Shown here: piece by piece, positions 1 through 9,871 of the stretch | Position numbering within the stretch: the stretch's first letter is position 1 | How the letters are laid out: each line of letters begins with the position of its first letter | Source of the DNA: Alkalidesulfovibrio alkalitolerans DSM 16529 | Lineage (GTDB): Bacteria > Desulfobacterota > Desulfovibrionia > Desulfovibrionales > Desulfovibrionaceae | Length of the DNA: 64,000 nucleotides | Assembly (NCBI RefSeq): GCF_000422245.1 | Contig: NZ_ATHI01000032.1 | Span: 89,282-153,281, forward strand | Direction: 5' to 3' | Program-made: the position numbers and the translations under genes | The notes under the pieces: generated by a model | The model's database searches: none | Seen by the model: the letters and a program-made list of their open reading frames with translations, nothing else | What the model was told of the DNA's origin: nothing

Positions 1-485
1 GGTTTCGGTCGCAAAGCCCCTGGAAAGGCCTGCTAGGCCCTTCTCAAGCTGCCGGTCGAGCACCTCCTCGACCTTGCCCGCACGTCGCTCTTCGATCTTC
101 TCGCCGATGCACAGCACCATGCGAAGCCCCGCCGCAAGACCGAAGGCGACCTTTTCGCCGACCAACTCGTCGCTTTCGCCCATTACCCAGCGGCGTTCGG
201 AGTGTCCAGCCAGGGCCCAGGAGCACCCCAGGTCGGCCAGCATGCGCGCCGAGACCTCGCCGGTAAACGCCCCCTCATCCTTGGGCCAGAAGTTCTGGCC
301 TCCGACCGCAAAGGCCGCTTGCCCCTCGAAAACCTTGGCCACGGCCTCGATGGCTGTAAACGGGGGAAACACGAGCACCTGCCGGTCCTTGGGGATATCC
401 GGCCCTATCAGACGCAACATGTCACGCGCCGTGGCCTCGGCCTCGCCGCGCGTCTTGTACATCTTCCAGTTGGCCGCCATCAGTT

Positions 486-489
<4 letters not shown>
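1..489 (-). CDS. tpiA: Triosephosphate isomerase, 3' end cut by window edge
   Basis: Interconverts dihydroxyacetone phosphate and glyceraldehyde 3-phosphate in glycolysis and gluconeogenesis, in the cytosol. The first 163 codons are visible. The N-terminus reads MKLMAANWKMYK with the substrate-binding Asn7 and Lys9, and the catalytic His96 lies in LAGHSERR. The catalytic glutamate, usually near residue 165, falls beyond the window edge. The ATG overlaps the pgk stop (ATGA), so the two are translationally coupled, and pgk is read first. The product call is firm; only the C-terminus is unseen. Confidence 0.95.
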
Positions 490-1659
<1,170 letters not shown>

Positions 1660-1673
<14 letters not shown>

Positions 1674-2211
1674 CGTCTCTCCCCTGGTTGCCGTGTCTGG
1701 GCCACGCTGGTTGGCCGCTTTGCCCGGACGGGGCGTGCGGCATTTCAAGGGTCATGACCAGCGCGTCTTCATTCGTATCGGGATAATATCGCGTGCGCAC
1801 TCCCGTCCGCGCGAAGCCGTGGGCCTCATACAGCCCGATGGCCGCGGCGTTGGACCGGCGCACCTCCAGAAACACGCGATTTATGCACAGTTCGGCCGCG
1901 TTTTGCAACATGGCGCCGAGCAGCGTGCGGCCAAATCCCATGCGCCGCAACTGCGGAATCACGGCGATGTTCACGATCTCCGCCTCGTCGGCCACGGCAT
2001 AGAACGAACAATATCCTACGAGTTCGCTGCCGCTCTCCCGAAGTCCGAACACGTGCAGCACCCGTTCGCGCAGGCCGTAGGCGAGTTGCTCCTCGGTCCA
2101 GGGGTGGGAGAAGCAGGCGCGTTCGAGCCGGGCGAGGTCCGGCGCGTCCTCGGGCGTCAGCCGGACGACGGAGGCTTTCGGGCGGACGTCGTGCTGCGGT
2201 GTTGTGACCAT
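1660..2211 (-). CDS. rimI: Ribosomal protein alanine N-acetyltransferase RimI-like (GNAT)
   Basis: GNAT-fold acetyltransferase of 183 residues. RimI acetylates the N-terminal alanine of ribosomal protein S18. The acetyl-CoA loop is visible as RRMGFGRTLL, preceded by the β4 strand region with EIVNIAVIP and followed by the typical NAAAIGLYEAHGF segment. RimI proteins are usually about 150 residues; the extra length is a proline- and glycine-rich C-terminal tail that overlaps the pgk start. The gene is divergent from a Nudix gene 37 bp away and is probably first in a rimI-pgk-tpiA unit. A different GNAT substrate cannot be excluded. Confidence 0.82.
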
Positions 2212-2248
2212 GCGTCATGTCGGGTAGGAGGTTTCCCAGGAGTCGGCC

Positions 2249-2845
2249 ATGGCCAGAAAAAGCAGACGACGCACGCTTACGCCTTCGGACCACGCCCCCC
2301 GGGACGTCGAGTATATCGAGGTCGTGGACGAAGGCAATCGCCCTCTTGCCGTCATGGGCATCGACGACGTGCATGCCCAGACGCTCATGCATCGCTCGGT
2401 GGTCGTCCTCGTCTACAACGCGCAGGGGAAGGTCTACCTGCAACGGCGAAGCGCATCAAAAAGCCGTTTTCCCGGGCGCTGGGACCTTTCGGCCACGGGG
2501 CACGTCACGGCCGGGGAGGCTGTGGAGGACGCCGCCGCGCGCGAACTGGCCGAGGAATTGGGAATCACTGGAAAGCGCCTGCGGCGCGTGGGTGAGGCTT
2601 CACCCTCCCCCGCCACCGGGTACGAGTTTGTGACCGTATTTTCGGCGGGCGTGGTCCAGGAGACGCCGGTGCCCAATCCCGATGAGGTGGACGGCGGCTA
2701 TTTCGTTGATCGAACCGAGCTTTCCTGCTTGATCGACCAGTTTCGGGAGTTGTTGACCCCCACGCTTCTGCATTTCTGGGAAAACAACCTGCTTTTCTCT
2801 CACCCGCTCGAAAGCGGTGGGCAGACGTTGGGGCCGACAGCCTAA
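2249..2845 (+). CDS. Nudix hydrolase, isopentenyl-diphosphate isomerase-like subfamily
   Basis: The protein has 198 residues and a complete Nudix box: G-x5-E-x7-REL-x-EE-x-G, from GHVTAG through RELAEELGI. Such enzymes hydrolyse nucleoside diphosphates linked to another group. The layout, with an early QRRS-x3-FPG-x-WD segment before the box, resembles the YfcD/Idi-like subfamily whose substrate is not firmly known. The ATG at 2249 is preceded by GGAG about 10 nt upstream. It stands alone on the plus strand between two minus-strand units and ends 7 nt from the convergent suhB gene. The family call is firm; the substrate is unknown. Confidence 0.85.
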   Translation: MARKSRRRTLTPSDHAPRDVEYIEVVDEGNRPLAVMGIDDVHAQTLMHRSVVVLVYNAQGKVYLQRRSASKSRFPGRWDLSATGHVTAGEAVEDAAARELAEELGITGKRLRRVGEASPSPATGYEFVTVFSAGVVQETPVPNPDEVDGGYFVDRTELSCLIDQFRELLTPTLLHFWENNLLFSHPLESGGQTLGPTA

Positions 2846-2851
2846 AATGTG

Positions 2852-3652
2852 TCAGCCGTCGCCTTTCTCCATGTCCAGGAGTAGCAGCCGGGAGAGGACT
2901 TCGTGCACGAGGCCGTTGCTGGCCAGGATGCCGTCCGCGCCGAGATCGTACGGCACATTTGCGTCAAAGGCGCTCACGCGGCCGCCCGCCTCTTCCACCA
3001 GGAGCCAACCTGCCGCCGTGTCCCAGGGCTTGAGCGCGTACTCGTAAAAGCCGTCGTAGCGTCCTGCGGCCACATAGGCCAGGTCGATGGCCGCGGCTCC
3101 CGGCCTGCGCACGCCCTGCGTGGCCAGGAGCATGCGGCGCATGTGGGCCAGGATGCGTTCAGCGTAGCGTTCGATGGCGTAGGGAAAACCCGTGGCCACG
3201 ATGCTGTCGACGAGCGCGTCGCAGTTTGAGACGCGTATGGGGAGGCCGTTGCAAAACGCCCCTCCCCCCCGCCGGGCGTGGTAGGTTTCGCCGAGCATGG
3301 GCGCCTCGACCACAGCAAGTTCGCTACGCCCTTCGCGCCAAAGCGCCACGGATACGGCCACGAAAGGAATTCGGTGCGCGAAGTTGGTGGTGCCGTCGAG
3401 CGGATCGACCACCCAGGCCAGCTCGCCCGGCCCCGAGCCGTCCGATGACTCCTCTCCGTAAAAGGACGCTTCGGGCAGCAGCCGCGCAAGCTCCTCGCGC
3501 AACAATGCCTCGCAGTGAAGGTCCGTGGCCGTCACCAGGTCGATGCGGCCCTTGTTGACGATGTCGCGCTCCTGGTTCCAGTCGGCGCGGATGACGTCGG
3601 CGGCCTTGGCCGTGGCGGCCATGAGCCCGTCCATGAGATCCTTTGATATCAT
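2852..3652 (-). CDS. suhB: Inositol monophosphatase family protein (SuhB-like)
   Basis: Mg-dependent phosphomonoesterase of 266 residues that removes phosphate from myo-inositol 1-phosphate or related sugar phosphates. In some bacteria SuhB also acts in rRNA antitermination. Metal-site motifs are intact: YGEES, DPLDGTTNF and the C-terminal WDTAAG. I chose the ATG at 3652 because GGGAGAA lies just upstream and the N-terminus matches the family; a longer frame would add 20 residues overlapping the mreB terminator. That terminator separates it from mreB, so it needs its own promoter or read-through. Confidence 0.88.
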   Translation of the reverse strand: MISKDLMDGLMAATAKAADVIRADWNQERDIVNKGRIDLVTATDLHCEALLREELARLLPEASFYGEESSDGSGPGELAWVVDPLDGTTNFAHRIPFVAVSVALWREGRSELAVVEAPMLGETYHARRGGGAFCNGLPIRVSNCDALVDSIVATGFPYAIERYAERILAHMRRMLLATQGVRRPGAAAIDLAYVAAGRYDGFYEYALKPWDTAAGWLLVEEAGGRVSAFDANVPYDLGADGILASNGLVHEVLSRLLLLDMEKGDG

Positions 3653-3663
3653 CGTCGTTCTCC

Positions 3664-3700
3664 CAAAAAACGGAAAGGCGGCCCGCGGACCGCCTTTCCC
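3664..3700 (-). terminator. Rho-independent terminator after mreB
   Basis: A perfect 10-bp stem (GGAAAGGCGG with its complement) encloses an 8-nt loop and is followed on the minus strand by a T6 tract. It sits 29 nt past the mreB stop and ends before the suhB start. Confidence 0.9.
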
Positions 3701-3728
3701 GTGTTGAAACATCCGGCGCGCCGGACGA

Positions 3729-4754
3729 TCAGTTGATGAACACGGCCTTGAAGGTCGTCTCGTCGGCCATGGTTTTGCCTGTGCCGCGCACCACGGTCGT
3801 CAACGGATCCTCGTCGATGATGACGTGCAACTGTGTCTCCTTGGCAATGAGGCGGTCCAGTCCTTTCAGTAACGCCCCTCCGCCCGCGAGCAGAAGGCCG
3901 TTGCGGGCGATGTCCCCCACGAGTTCCGGCGGCGTCTTCTCCAGGGCGGTCCTGGTGGCGCGCACGATTACCGACACGGGTTCCTGGATGGCTTCGCGGA
4001 TGTGGCCATCCGTGACCGTGATGGAGGTCGGCGTTCCGTTAACCAGGTTCTTGCCCGAGACTTCCATGGTCAATTGTTCGGACAACGGCCAGGCCGAGCC
4101 GATGGCGATTTTGATGCGCTCAGCCGTGTTCTCGCCAATGAGCATCTGAAATTGATCTTGAAAATATCGTTGGATGGATTCGTTCAGTTCATCGCCCGCC
4201 ACGCGGACGGATTCGGCGTAGGCCACGGCGGAAAGAGAAATGACGGCCACTTCGGTGGTGCCGCCGCCAATGTCCACGACCATGTTGCCTATGGGTTGCT
4301 CGATGGGCAGTCCCGCGCCGATGGCTGCGGCCATCGGCTCCTCGACGAGTCTGACCTCGCGTGCTCCGGCCTGCTGTGCAGACTCGATGACCGCTCGCTT
4401 TTCCACCTGAGTGATGCCGGTGGGCACGCAGATCACGATTCTCGGCTTGACGATGTTCAGACCGGTTATGACCTTGCGTATGAAGAAGGAGATCATCTCC
4501 CGCGTGACTTCGAAGTCGGCGATGACGCCGTCCTTCAGGGGCCTGATGGCGCGGATCTTCCCCGGCGTACGGCCCATGTACTCCTTGGCTTCCCTGCCCA
4601 CGGCGATGATTTTGCCTTCCCGGTTGTCGATGGCCACGACGGACGGCTCATTGAGCACGATGCCGTCTTTGGCGGTGTAGAGCAGCGTGTTGGCCGTGCC
4701 CAGGTCCATGGCCAAGTTCTTGCCGAGAAAGCCGAAAAGTTTGCTCAGGAACAT
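3729..4754 (-). CDS. mreB: Rod shape-determining protein MreB
   Basis: Actin-like ATPase that forms membrane-associated filaments guiding lateral-wall synthesis. The protein has 341 residues, close to the E. coli length. The phosphate-1 loop (AMDLGTANTLLY) and the phosphate-2 segment (VVDIGGGTTEVAVISL) are intact, and the adenosine motif (LLAGGGALLKGLD) is near the C-terminus. I chose ATG 4754 (MFLSKLFGF) because MreB proteins start shortly before DLGTANT. The usual mreC and mreD are not next to it. It is read after a double-GAF gene 68 nt upstream and closed by a strong terminator. A RodZ-like partner is encoded near 24 kb. Confidence 0.96.
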   Translation of the reverse strand: MFLSKLFGFLGKNLAMDLGTANTLLYTAKDGIVLNEPSVVAIDNREGKIIAVGREAKEYMGRTPGKIRAIRPLKDGVIADFEVTREMISFFIRKVITGLNIVKPRIVICVPTGITQVEKRAVIESAQQAGAREVRLVEEPMAAAIGAGLPIEQPIGNMVVDIGGGTTEVAVISLSAVAYAESVRVAGDELNESIQRYFQDQFQMLIGENTAERIKIAIGSAWPLSEQLTMEVSGKNLVNGTPTSITVTDGHIREAIQEPVSVIVRATRTALEKTPPELVGDIARNGLLLAGGGALLKGLDRLIAKETQLHVIIDEDPLTTVVRGTGKTMADETTFKAVFIN

Positions 4755-4822
4755 AGGTCTCGTCACGCCTCTGTTTGGAAGGAATTCCGGCGAAAACGCC
4801 GCACACATCACCGCTCGAACAA

Positions 4823-5794
4823 TTATTCTGTTCCCGCCTGGGAGGTCAAACGATTTCTCAAGTAAAGGTTTTCAAGAAAGAGGGCCAAGTTATCCGCGAC
4901 CAGCCCCAGGAATTCCTTGAGTGGGTCGTTAATGTTCAGCGAACGCTCGTCGGCCAGGACGAGCACCCCTCTGGTCTTCTTGTGGACCAGGAGAGGCAGA
5001 CAGACGATCGTGGTGAACGGCGGCGTGACGACGTCCCTGCCGAAGAGAGGCATGCGCGAGGGTGACTCTCTCTCGCCGGAAAAGACCGGCACGCCGTTGT
5101 TGAAGACCCAGCCGATGACCCCGCTGCCCATGGCGAACCCGTGCGCTCCCGTATCCCCCCGCATGGGCGGCCTGGTGGCTCCTTCCATGTGGAAATGGGT
5201 GCCTGTTTCGCCGCGCACGGTCAAAAAGCACGTGGTCATTCCGCTGGCCTTGGCCACGATCTCCAGGAAGCCGTCCAGGAAGCGCGACCAGCGCGGAGTC
5301 TTCAGGCGCATGGCCTGCACGGCCCGAAGGGCGTTGTAATAGGTGAAGCAGGATCCGTCCGTGGCGCATTGGCGCCGCTCCCTGTCCAGGGAGACGATGA
5401 ATTGCCCGAACTGGTGCAGGATCTTCTGATCCTTGGCGCTGAAGGAATAGGTGCGCATGCTGTCCAGACACAACGCTCCCATGCCGTTTTCGAGCGGGCA
5501 GCCCATGAAGGCCCTGATGCGCGTTTCCTCACCGTTTTGGTAGTAGCCGAGCACTCCGCGCTTCTGGTCGAAATTGTTGATCAGAAGAGGCTCCCCGTTT
5601 CGGATGATCCAGCCTGCCAGCCCTTGACCCGGAGCGATGGCGATGTCCGTGACGATCTTGTCGGAAAGGCTGAAGCACCCTGCCATGCGGAATGTTCGGC
5701 CGTCTTCGCCGGGCATGAAGAGCACGGCGGAATGCGCGTCGAAAACGTTGCAGATGATGCTCAAGAGCTGCTGGTTGACGAGATGTTCTGCCAT
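4823..5794 (-). CDS. Double GAF-domain protein
   Basis: The protein has 323 residues, no signal peptide and no membrane segment. Two GAF-type modules are visible. The first is at about residues 10-140, with GQGLAGWIIRNGEPLLINNF and GALCLDSM. The second is at about 165-310, with GSGVIGWVFNNGVPVFSG and RGVLVLADERS. No output domain (kinase, cyclase, HTH) follows, so it may sense a ligand and act through a partner. It has a good promoter at 5945-5973 and lies just upstream of mreB on the same strand, so the two may be co-transcribed. Function and ligand are unknown. Confidence 0.75.
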   Translation of the reverse strand: MAEHLVNQQLLSIICNVFDAHSAVLFMPGEDGRTFRMAGCFSLSDKIVTDIAIAPGQGLAGWIIRNGEPLLINNFDQKRGVLGYYQNGEETRIRAFMGCPLENGMGALCLDSMRTYSFSAKDQKILHQFGQFIVSLDRERRQCATDGSCFTYYNALRAVQAMRLKTPRWSRFLDGFLEIVAKASGMTTCFLTVRGETGTHFHMEGATRPPMRGDTGAHGFAMGSGVIGWVFNNGVPVFSGERESPSRMPLFGRDVVTPPFTTIVCLPLLVHKKTRGVLVLADERSLNINDPLKEFLGLVADNLALFLENLYLRNRLTSQAGTE

Positions 5795-5944
5795 GTATCG
5801 TTTTATCGCCGCATGCCCGAAGGCCGATTGGCCAGGGGCGGGCGTCCGGTCCGGGCGGTTGAGGGGGAAAGGGGGGTGGCGATATCCATGGCTGCGTCGT
5901 CTCCGGTGGGGAAGATTCGGGCGGCCTTGGTCCGCCTCCAGTGT

Positions 5945-5973
5945 CTAGTAGGAAAAGCAGCCTGACGTGTCAA
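5945..5973 (-). promoter_or_regulatory. σ70-type promoter for the GAF-mreB unit
   Basis: Reading the minus strand, a perfect TTGACA (-35) is separated by 17 nt from TACTAG (-10). Transcription would start near 5938, about 140 nt before the GAF gene. The surrounding gene-free stretch 5795-6099 otherwise holds only this promoter and a weaker one on the other strand. Confidence 0.6.
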
Positions 5974-6039
5974 TCGGACGAGGCTTCGCGGTTCCTTGGA
6001 GATGGTTGCGGAGATGACCGTCAAATTCGTGTGCGCGCT

Positions 6040-6069
6040 TTGACAATCTTGCGCATGTTGCCGTAGAGA
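6040..6069 (+). promoter_or_regulatory. Possible promoter for the 583-aa gene
   Basis: A perfect TTGACA is followed after 18 nt by TAGAGA, a weak -10. It lies about 30 nt before the start codon at 6100. It is the only promoter-like sequence on this strand of the gap. Confidence 0.4.
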
Positions 6070-6099
6070 TCGGGAAATGAATAGCCCCTGCGAGACCGT

Positions 6100-7851
6100 A
6101 TGACCTTCGACTGGACCGAGGCTTTCTCCAAGCTCCCCCACCTGCGCTGGACAGCCGCCGAGGAGGTCGAGTCGAGCAGGCGCCTGGACACCCTCGACAA
6201 GCTCAAGGATTATCTCGACTGGGTGCACATTAAGCAATGCATCCTCAAGCCGTTCGCCGAGCTTCCCGATTATCCCCTGGTGGAGGCACGGAGCCTTCTG
6301 CCCTCTTTCGAGCCTGAACTTTTCGAGCACAAGGAGCTTCCGGGCTTTCTCCTCGTGGCCTTCGACCGACCGGTCGTCCCCTTCGAGGAGGTCTTTCAGT
6401 TCGACCGCCTCTACAATATCATGGATGCCGGAGACGGAAGCCAGGCACTCTCCTGTCCTCTTGAGAACAACGTGGTGGAGCAGAACATCCACACCGTTCG
6501 TTCCCGTCTTCCAAAGAAATTTCAGGAAGATTTTCTCAAGCGCTTCGGCAGCAAGGACATCACCTACCTAGAAAACTACGCTCCGCTCCTGCGTTATCTT
6601 CTGGAAATGGATCGCGCTCACGTCATCTCCAAAGACGCCTACGGCGAGTTCCATCTTTCAGGCATCTATGCCTCGCTGCCAGCCGACCTCGATTCGGAGA
6701 TCAAACGCTTTGGCCTGCGCACCGGCAAATTTGCGCCCGGCGACAACGCCCGTTACGAACGCAACAGACTGTTCGTCTATCAATTCCTTATGGAGCTTTA
6801 CGGCTTCTCCATCGTCTCCGAGAGACGCACGGCCGCGGCACTCTTCTCCCGTCGGCTCTTTCGCATGGGCGAGCGTTTTCTCGTCCGGGTCATGGGGCAG
6901 TCGGACCGGACCATCACCACGCTTTCCTCACATCCCCAGGCGAAGACGTACCCACGCGTGGAAAAGGTCGCCCTGGTGCGCGTGGACGAAGACCAGAAGG
7001 AGGCGATCGAGCAGCTTGAAAAAGGCGGATTTTTTGTCGACCGGAAGCGCAATGCCGTGCTGCTGCGGGCTGTGTACCGCCAGCACAAGTTCAACCCCAA
7101 GAACGTGCGCCAGGACCGCGCCTTGTCCACCACCCGTCAGGAGGTCATCCACCCCCTGACCGGAGAGATCCGTACCGACATCAATATCCTCAAGGATTCC
7201 TATAACATGATCCTGCGCTTGAACGATATCGTGCGCGGAGAGTATCTGGGCGCGGTGACCTATAAGCGGCGCGAGGTGCTTTTCAACACAGAAACGCACG
7301 AGAAGCGGCTCAAGTTCCTCTTCACCTGGTTGACCAAGCACCAACGCAGGATCATCGGCTATTCGGACGAGTTCTACGCCAAGGTCATCAAGGTCTTGGA
7401 CAGCTATCTGCTCGCGCCCGACAATTTCGAAACCTTCAGCGCCATGCACGACCTCTATCAAGAGGTCTGGAGCCGCTACAGCTACATCCAGCAGGCCCGC
7501 AAGGTGAAGCTGCTCGAAGATCTGGCCGAGCGTCGGGGCAAAAGCGGCCAGGCGCGCAGTTATCTCGACCAACTGCGTGGCATCAACGAGATTCTCGGCG
7601 ACCTCAAGTTCGAGATCGTCAACTATTTCGACGAATTGGTCATTGGTGTCCTGGCGATCGGCGAGCGCGTGGCCTCGGACAGCTACCTGAGGAGAACCTA
7701 TGTGGAGCCCCCCGAGGACAGCCTGACCCCCTACGGCAAGGACATCCGCCGTCAATACCGCAGGCTGGTCGGCCAACTCGACGAGTTCGCGGGCATCCGC
7801 AAGGCGCGTCAGGAGCGAAGTCCGTTGCCGCAACTCTCGGCCGTCCTGTGA
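6100..7851 (+). CDS. Conserved-looking protein of unknown function, 583 aa
   Basis: I do not recognise this family. The protein has 583 residues, mostly charged and helical, with no signal peptide, no clear membrane segment and no known catalytic motif. The sequence has an ordinary codon pattern and a coding strand consistent with its neighbours, so it is a real gene. Features include an RRR/KRR-rich middle, a stretch MILRLNDIVRGEYLGAVTY near residue 370 and a basic C-terminus. It is monocistronic, divergent from the GAF-mreB unit, and is followed by three hairpins before gcvT. No function is proposed. Confidence 0.8.
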   Translation: MTFDWTEAFSKLPHLRWTAAEEVESSRRLDTLDKLKDYLDWVHIKQCILKPFAELPDYPLVEARSLLPSFEPELFEHKELPGFLLVAFDRPVVPFEEVFQFDRLYNIMDAGDGSQALSCPLENNVVEQNIHTVRSRLPKKFQEDFLKRFGSKDITYLENYAPLLRYLLEMDRAHVISKDAYGEFHLSGIYASLPADLDSEIKRFGLRTGKFAPGDNARYERNRLFVYQFLMELYGFSIVSERRTAAALFSRRLFRMGERFLVRVMGQSDRTITTLSSHPQAKTYPRVEKVALVRVDEDQKEAIEQLEKGGFFVDRKRNAVLLRAVYRQHKFNPKNVRQDRALSTTRQEVIHPLTGEIRTDINILKDSYNMILRLNDIVRGEYLGAVTYKRREVLFNTETHEKRLKFLFTWLTKHQRRIIGYSDEFYAKVIKVLDSYLLAPDNFETFSAMHDLYQEVWSRYSYIQQARKVKLLEDLAERRGKSGQARSYLDQLRGINEILGDLKFEIVNYFDELVIGVLAIGERVASDSYLRRTYVEPPEDSLTPYGKDIRRQYRRLVGQLDEFAGIRKARQERSPLPQLSAVL

Positions 7852-7920
7852 TCTTCCGTTGCCCTTCCCTGTATTTTGCCGCATATTGCCGGGAGCGCAC
7901 AGCATTTGACTTTGCATCCA

Positions 7921-8004
7921 CGCGGCTCCGCCGCGCAGGCCCGCTCTAGGCGGGCCGTGTTGATAGCCCGGAGAAGGAGAATATTGCATGCTTCCCTCTC
8001 CGGG
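7921..8004 (+). other. Three consecutive hairpins in the gcvT leader
   Basis: Hairpin 1 (7921-7935) has a 6-bp stem CGCGGC with a TCC loop. Hairpin 2 (7938-7956) has a 7-bp stem GGCCCGC with a TCTAG loop. Hairpin 3 (7967-8004) has an 8-bp stem CCCGGAGA with a 22-nt loop that can pair further (GGA with TCC). No T-tract follows, so these are not ordinary intrinsic terminators. I see no conserved glycine-aptamer cores. Confidence 0.6.
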
Positions 8005-8046
8005 TAATAATCTCGCGTCATCGCGCCAACGACAACGGAGGATGGC

Positions 8047-9132
8047 ATGTCTCCGCTCAAGGAAACCCCGCTTAGCCAGTGGCACGCGCAGCACGGCGCC
8101 AAGATGGTCGATTTCGCCGGCTGGTCCATGCCGGTGCAATACGAGGGCATCATCAAGGAGCACGAACACACCCGCACACAAGCCTCGATCTTCGACATCT
8201 GCCACATGGGCGAGTTCCTGATCTCCGGACGAGGCGCGCGCGACGCACTCGACCAAATTCTGACCCACAATCTCGCGACCTTGGAACCGGGGAAGTGCCG
8301 CTACGGTTTCATGCTCAACGAACGCGCCGGGATTCTCGACGACCTCATCATCTACTGTCTGGCCCCAGACAACTACATGCTCGTGGTCAACGGAGCATGT
8401 GAGGCAAGCGATTTCAAGTGGCTCGAGGAGCGTCTTCCCGAAAGCGTGCACATCGCCAACATTTCTTCCTTCACGGCTAAGATCGATCTGCAGGGCCCCG
8501 AATCCCTCAAGGCTCTGGAGCAGGTTCTCGGCGGGAAATGGGGACACCTGAAGTATTTCAATTTCGAGGAGACTACCTACGAAGGCGACAAGCTCTACGT
8601 CTCGCGCACCGGTTACACGGGCGAACTGGGGTACGAGTTCTATCTGACCTGGAACAAGGCTCAGGCCCTTTGGGAGGCGCTTGCCGCAGTGCCGTTTGTT
8701 CGCCCGGCCGGGCTTGGCGCACGCGACACATTGCGCCTCGAACTGGGGTATCCCCTGTACGGCCAGGACCTCGACGAGGATCATACCCCCGTCGAGGCGG
8801 GCTATGGCTTTCTTATGGGCAAGGAGACGCCTTTCGTCGGCAAGGAGTCGCTTCGCGCGGTGCGCGAAAAGCTCGTGGCTCTGGCCATCGACGGCCGCCG
8901 CGCCGCTCGCCACGGCGATGCGGTGCTCACCGTCGGCGGCAAGGAATGCGGCCTGGTGACCAGCGGCGCGTTTGCGCCGTCCCTGGGCCATGCCGTGGCT
9001 CTGGCCTACGTCTCGGCCGAATTCGCCGAACGCGAGGCCTTCGTCATCCGCGCCGCGCGGGCCGAATTGCCCGCCAAGAGGACCGAGTTGCCCTTCTACC
9101 GCAACGGCACGGCGAGGGCCAAGACCTCCTGA
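8047..9132 (+). CDS. gcvT: Aminomethyltransferase (glycine cleavage T protein)
   Basis: Transfers the methylene unit from the aminomethyl-lipoyl H protein to tetrahydrofolate and releases ammonia. The protein has 361 residues. Hallmarks of true GcvT are the FAGWSMPVQYEGI start, GILDDLIIY with the catalytic aspartate, SRTGYTGELGYEFY and GLGARDTLRLE. A strong GGAGGA site precedes the ATG. The partners gcvH and gcvP are not adjacent, which is odd for this gene; downstream is rsmE, 7 nt away. It is unlikely to be the related YgfZ, given the conserved folate-site residues. The structured leader suggests possible RNA-level control. Confidence 0.92.
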   Translation: MSPLKETPLSQWHAQHGAKMVDFAGWSMPVQYEGIIKEHEHTRTQASIFDICHMGEFLISGRGARDALDQILTHNLATLEPGKCRYGFMLNERAGILDDLIIYCLAPDNYMLVVNGACEASDFKWLEERLPESVHIANISSFTAKIDLQGPESLKALEQVLGGKWGHLKYFNFEETTYEGDKLYVSRTGYTGELGYEFYLTWNKAQALWEALAAVPFVRPAGLGARDTLRLELGYPLYGQDLDEDHTPVEAGYGFLMGKETPFVGKESLRAVREKLVALAIDGRRAARHGDAVLTVGGKECGLVTSGAFAPSLGHAVALAYVSAEFAEREAFVIRAARAELPAKRTELPFYRNGTARAKTS

Positions 9133-9139
9133 CGTCGCC

Positions 9140-9871
9140 ATGGCCCGGATCGACGGCTTCCATCTCCCGCCCGAGGCGTGGCGCGAGCCCTACACCCTCG
9201 AAGGTGGCGAGGCGCGCCATCTGCTGACCGTGCTCAGGGCGCGGCCCGGCACGCGGGTGCGGCTTTTCGACGGCTGCGGCCGAGAAGGCCTTTTTGAACT
9301 GATCTCGGGCCGAAAGGACGTCGCCCGGCTCGCGCCTCTCGAAATCCGCAACGTCGAGAGACCGACCTCGCGCCTGACGATCGCCCTGGGATTCTCCAAA
9401 GCGGGCCGCCGGGACTGGCTCCTAGAGAAGGCCGTGGAGCTTCAGGTCGGCGAGATCGTCTTCTGGCAGGCCGCGCACAGCCAGGGACGCCTGCCGGAAA
9501 CGGTCAAGCGGACCTGGCGGGAGACGTGCATCGCCGCAGCCAAGCAGTGTGGCGCAGTCTGGCTGCCGGAGATCACCCTTCTTTCCTCGGGCGCGGCCGC
9601 CGTGGCCGAGGCGGGCAAGGTGCACGGCTCCCGGTTGCTGCTTTGGGAAAAGGAAACGAAGATCGTCCTTTCGCAGGACGACCTCGCAGGCAGCGTTTTC
9701 GCCGTCATCGGCCCGGAGGGTGGGCTTGCCGAGGCCGAGGCCCGGACATTCATGGATGCGGGCTTCGCCAGTCGGCACCTCGGCCCGTCCATTCTCCGGC
9801 TTGAGACGGCCGCCCTTCTCGTCATGGGACTTCATTACCATGCGCGCATTGTGCAGCCGGAAACATCATGA
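9140..9871 (+). CDS. rsmE: 16S rRNA (uracil1498-N3)-methyltransferase
   Basis: SPOUT-class methyltransferase of 243 residues that modifies U1498 of 16S rRNA. The N-terminal PUA-like part includes GGEARHLLTVLRARPG. The C-terminal trefoil knot shows FAVIGPEGGLAEAEA and LGPSILRLETAALLVMGLH, the family's SAM-binding signature. I chose ATG 9140 because it gives the normal RsmE N-terminus; the open frame continues upstream inside gcvT without family resemblance. The stop overlaps the rarA start (ATGA), implying translational coupling. Confidence 0.93.
   Translation: MARIDGFHLPPEAWREPYTLEGGEARHLLTVLRARPGTRVRLFDGCGREGLFELISGRKDVARLAPLEIRNVERPTSRLTIALGFSKAGRRDWLLEKAVELQVGEIVFWQAAHSQGRLPETVKRTWRETCIAAAKQCGAVWLPEITLLSSGAAAVAEAGKVHGSRLLLWEKETKIVLSQDDLAGSVFAVIGPEGGLAEAEARTFMDAGFASRHLGPSILRLETAALLVMGLHYHARIVQPETS

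Noticed and set aside
7852..8046. Glycine riboswitch in front of gcvT
   Set aside because: The conserved aptamer cores were not found, although the region is structured.
6928..9141. A 737-codon open frame on the minus strand opposite the 583-aa gene and gcvT
   Set aside because: It runs antisense through gcvT and the structured leader, and has a low-complexity Gly/Val/Asp-rich composition typical of shadow frames.
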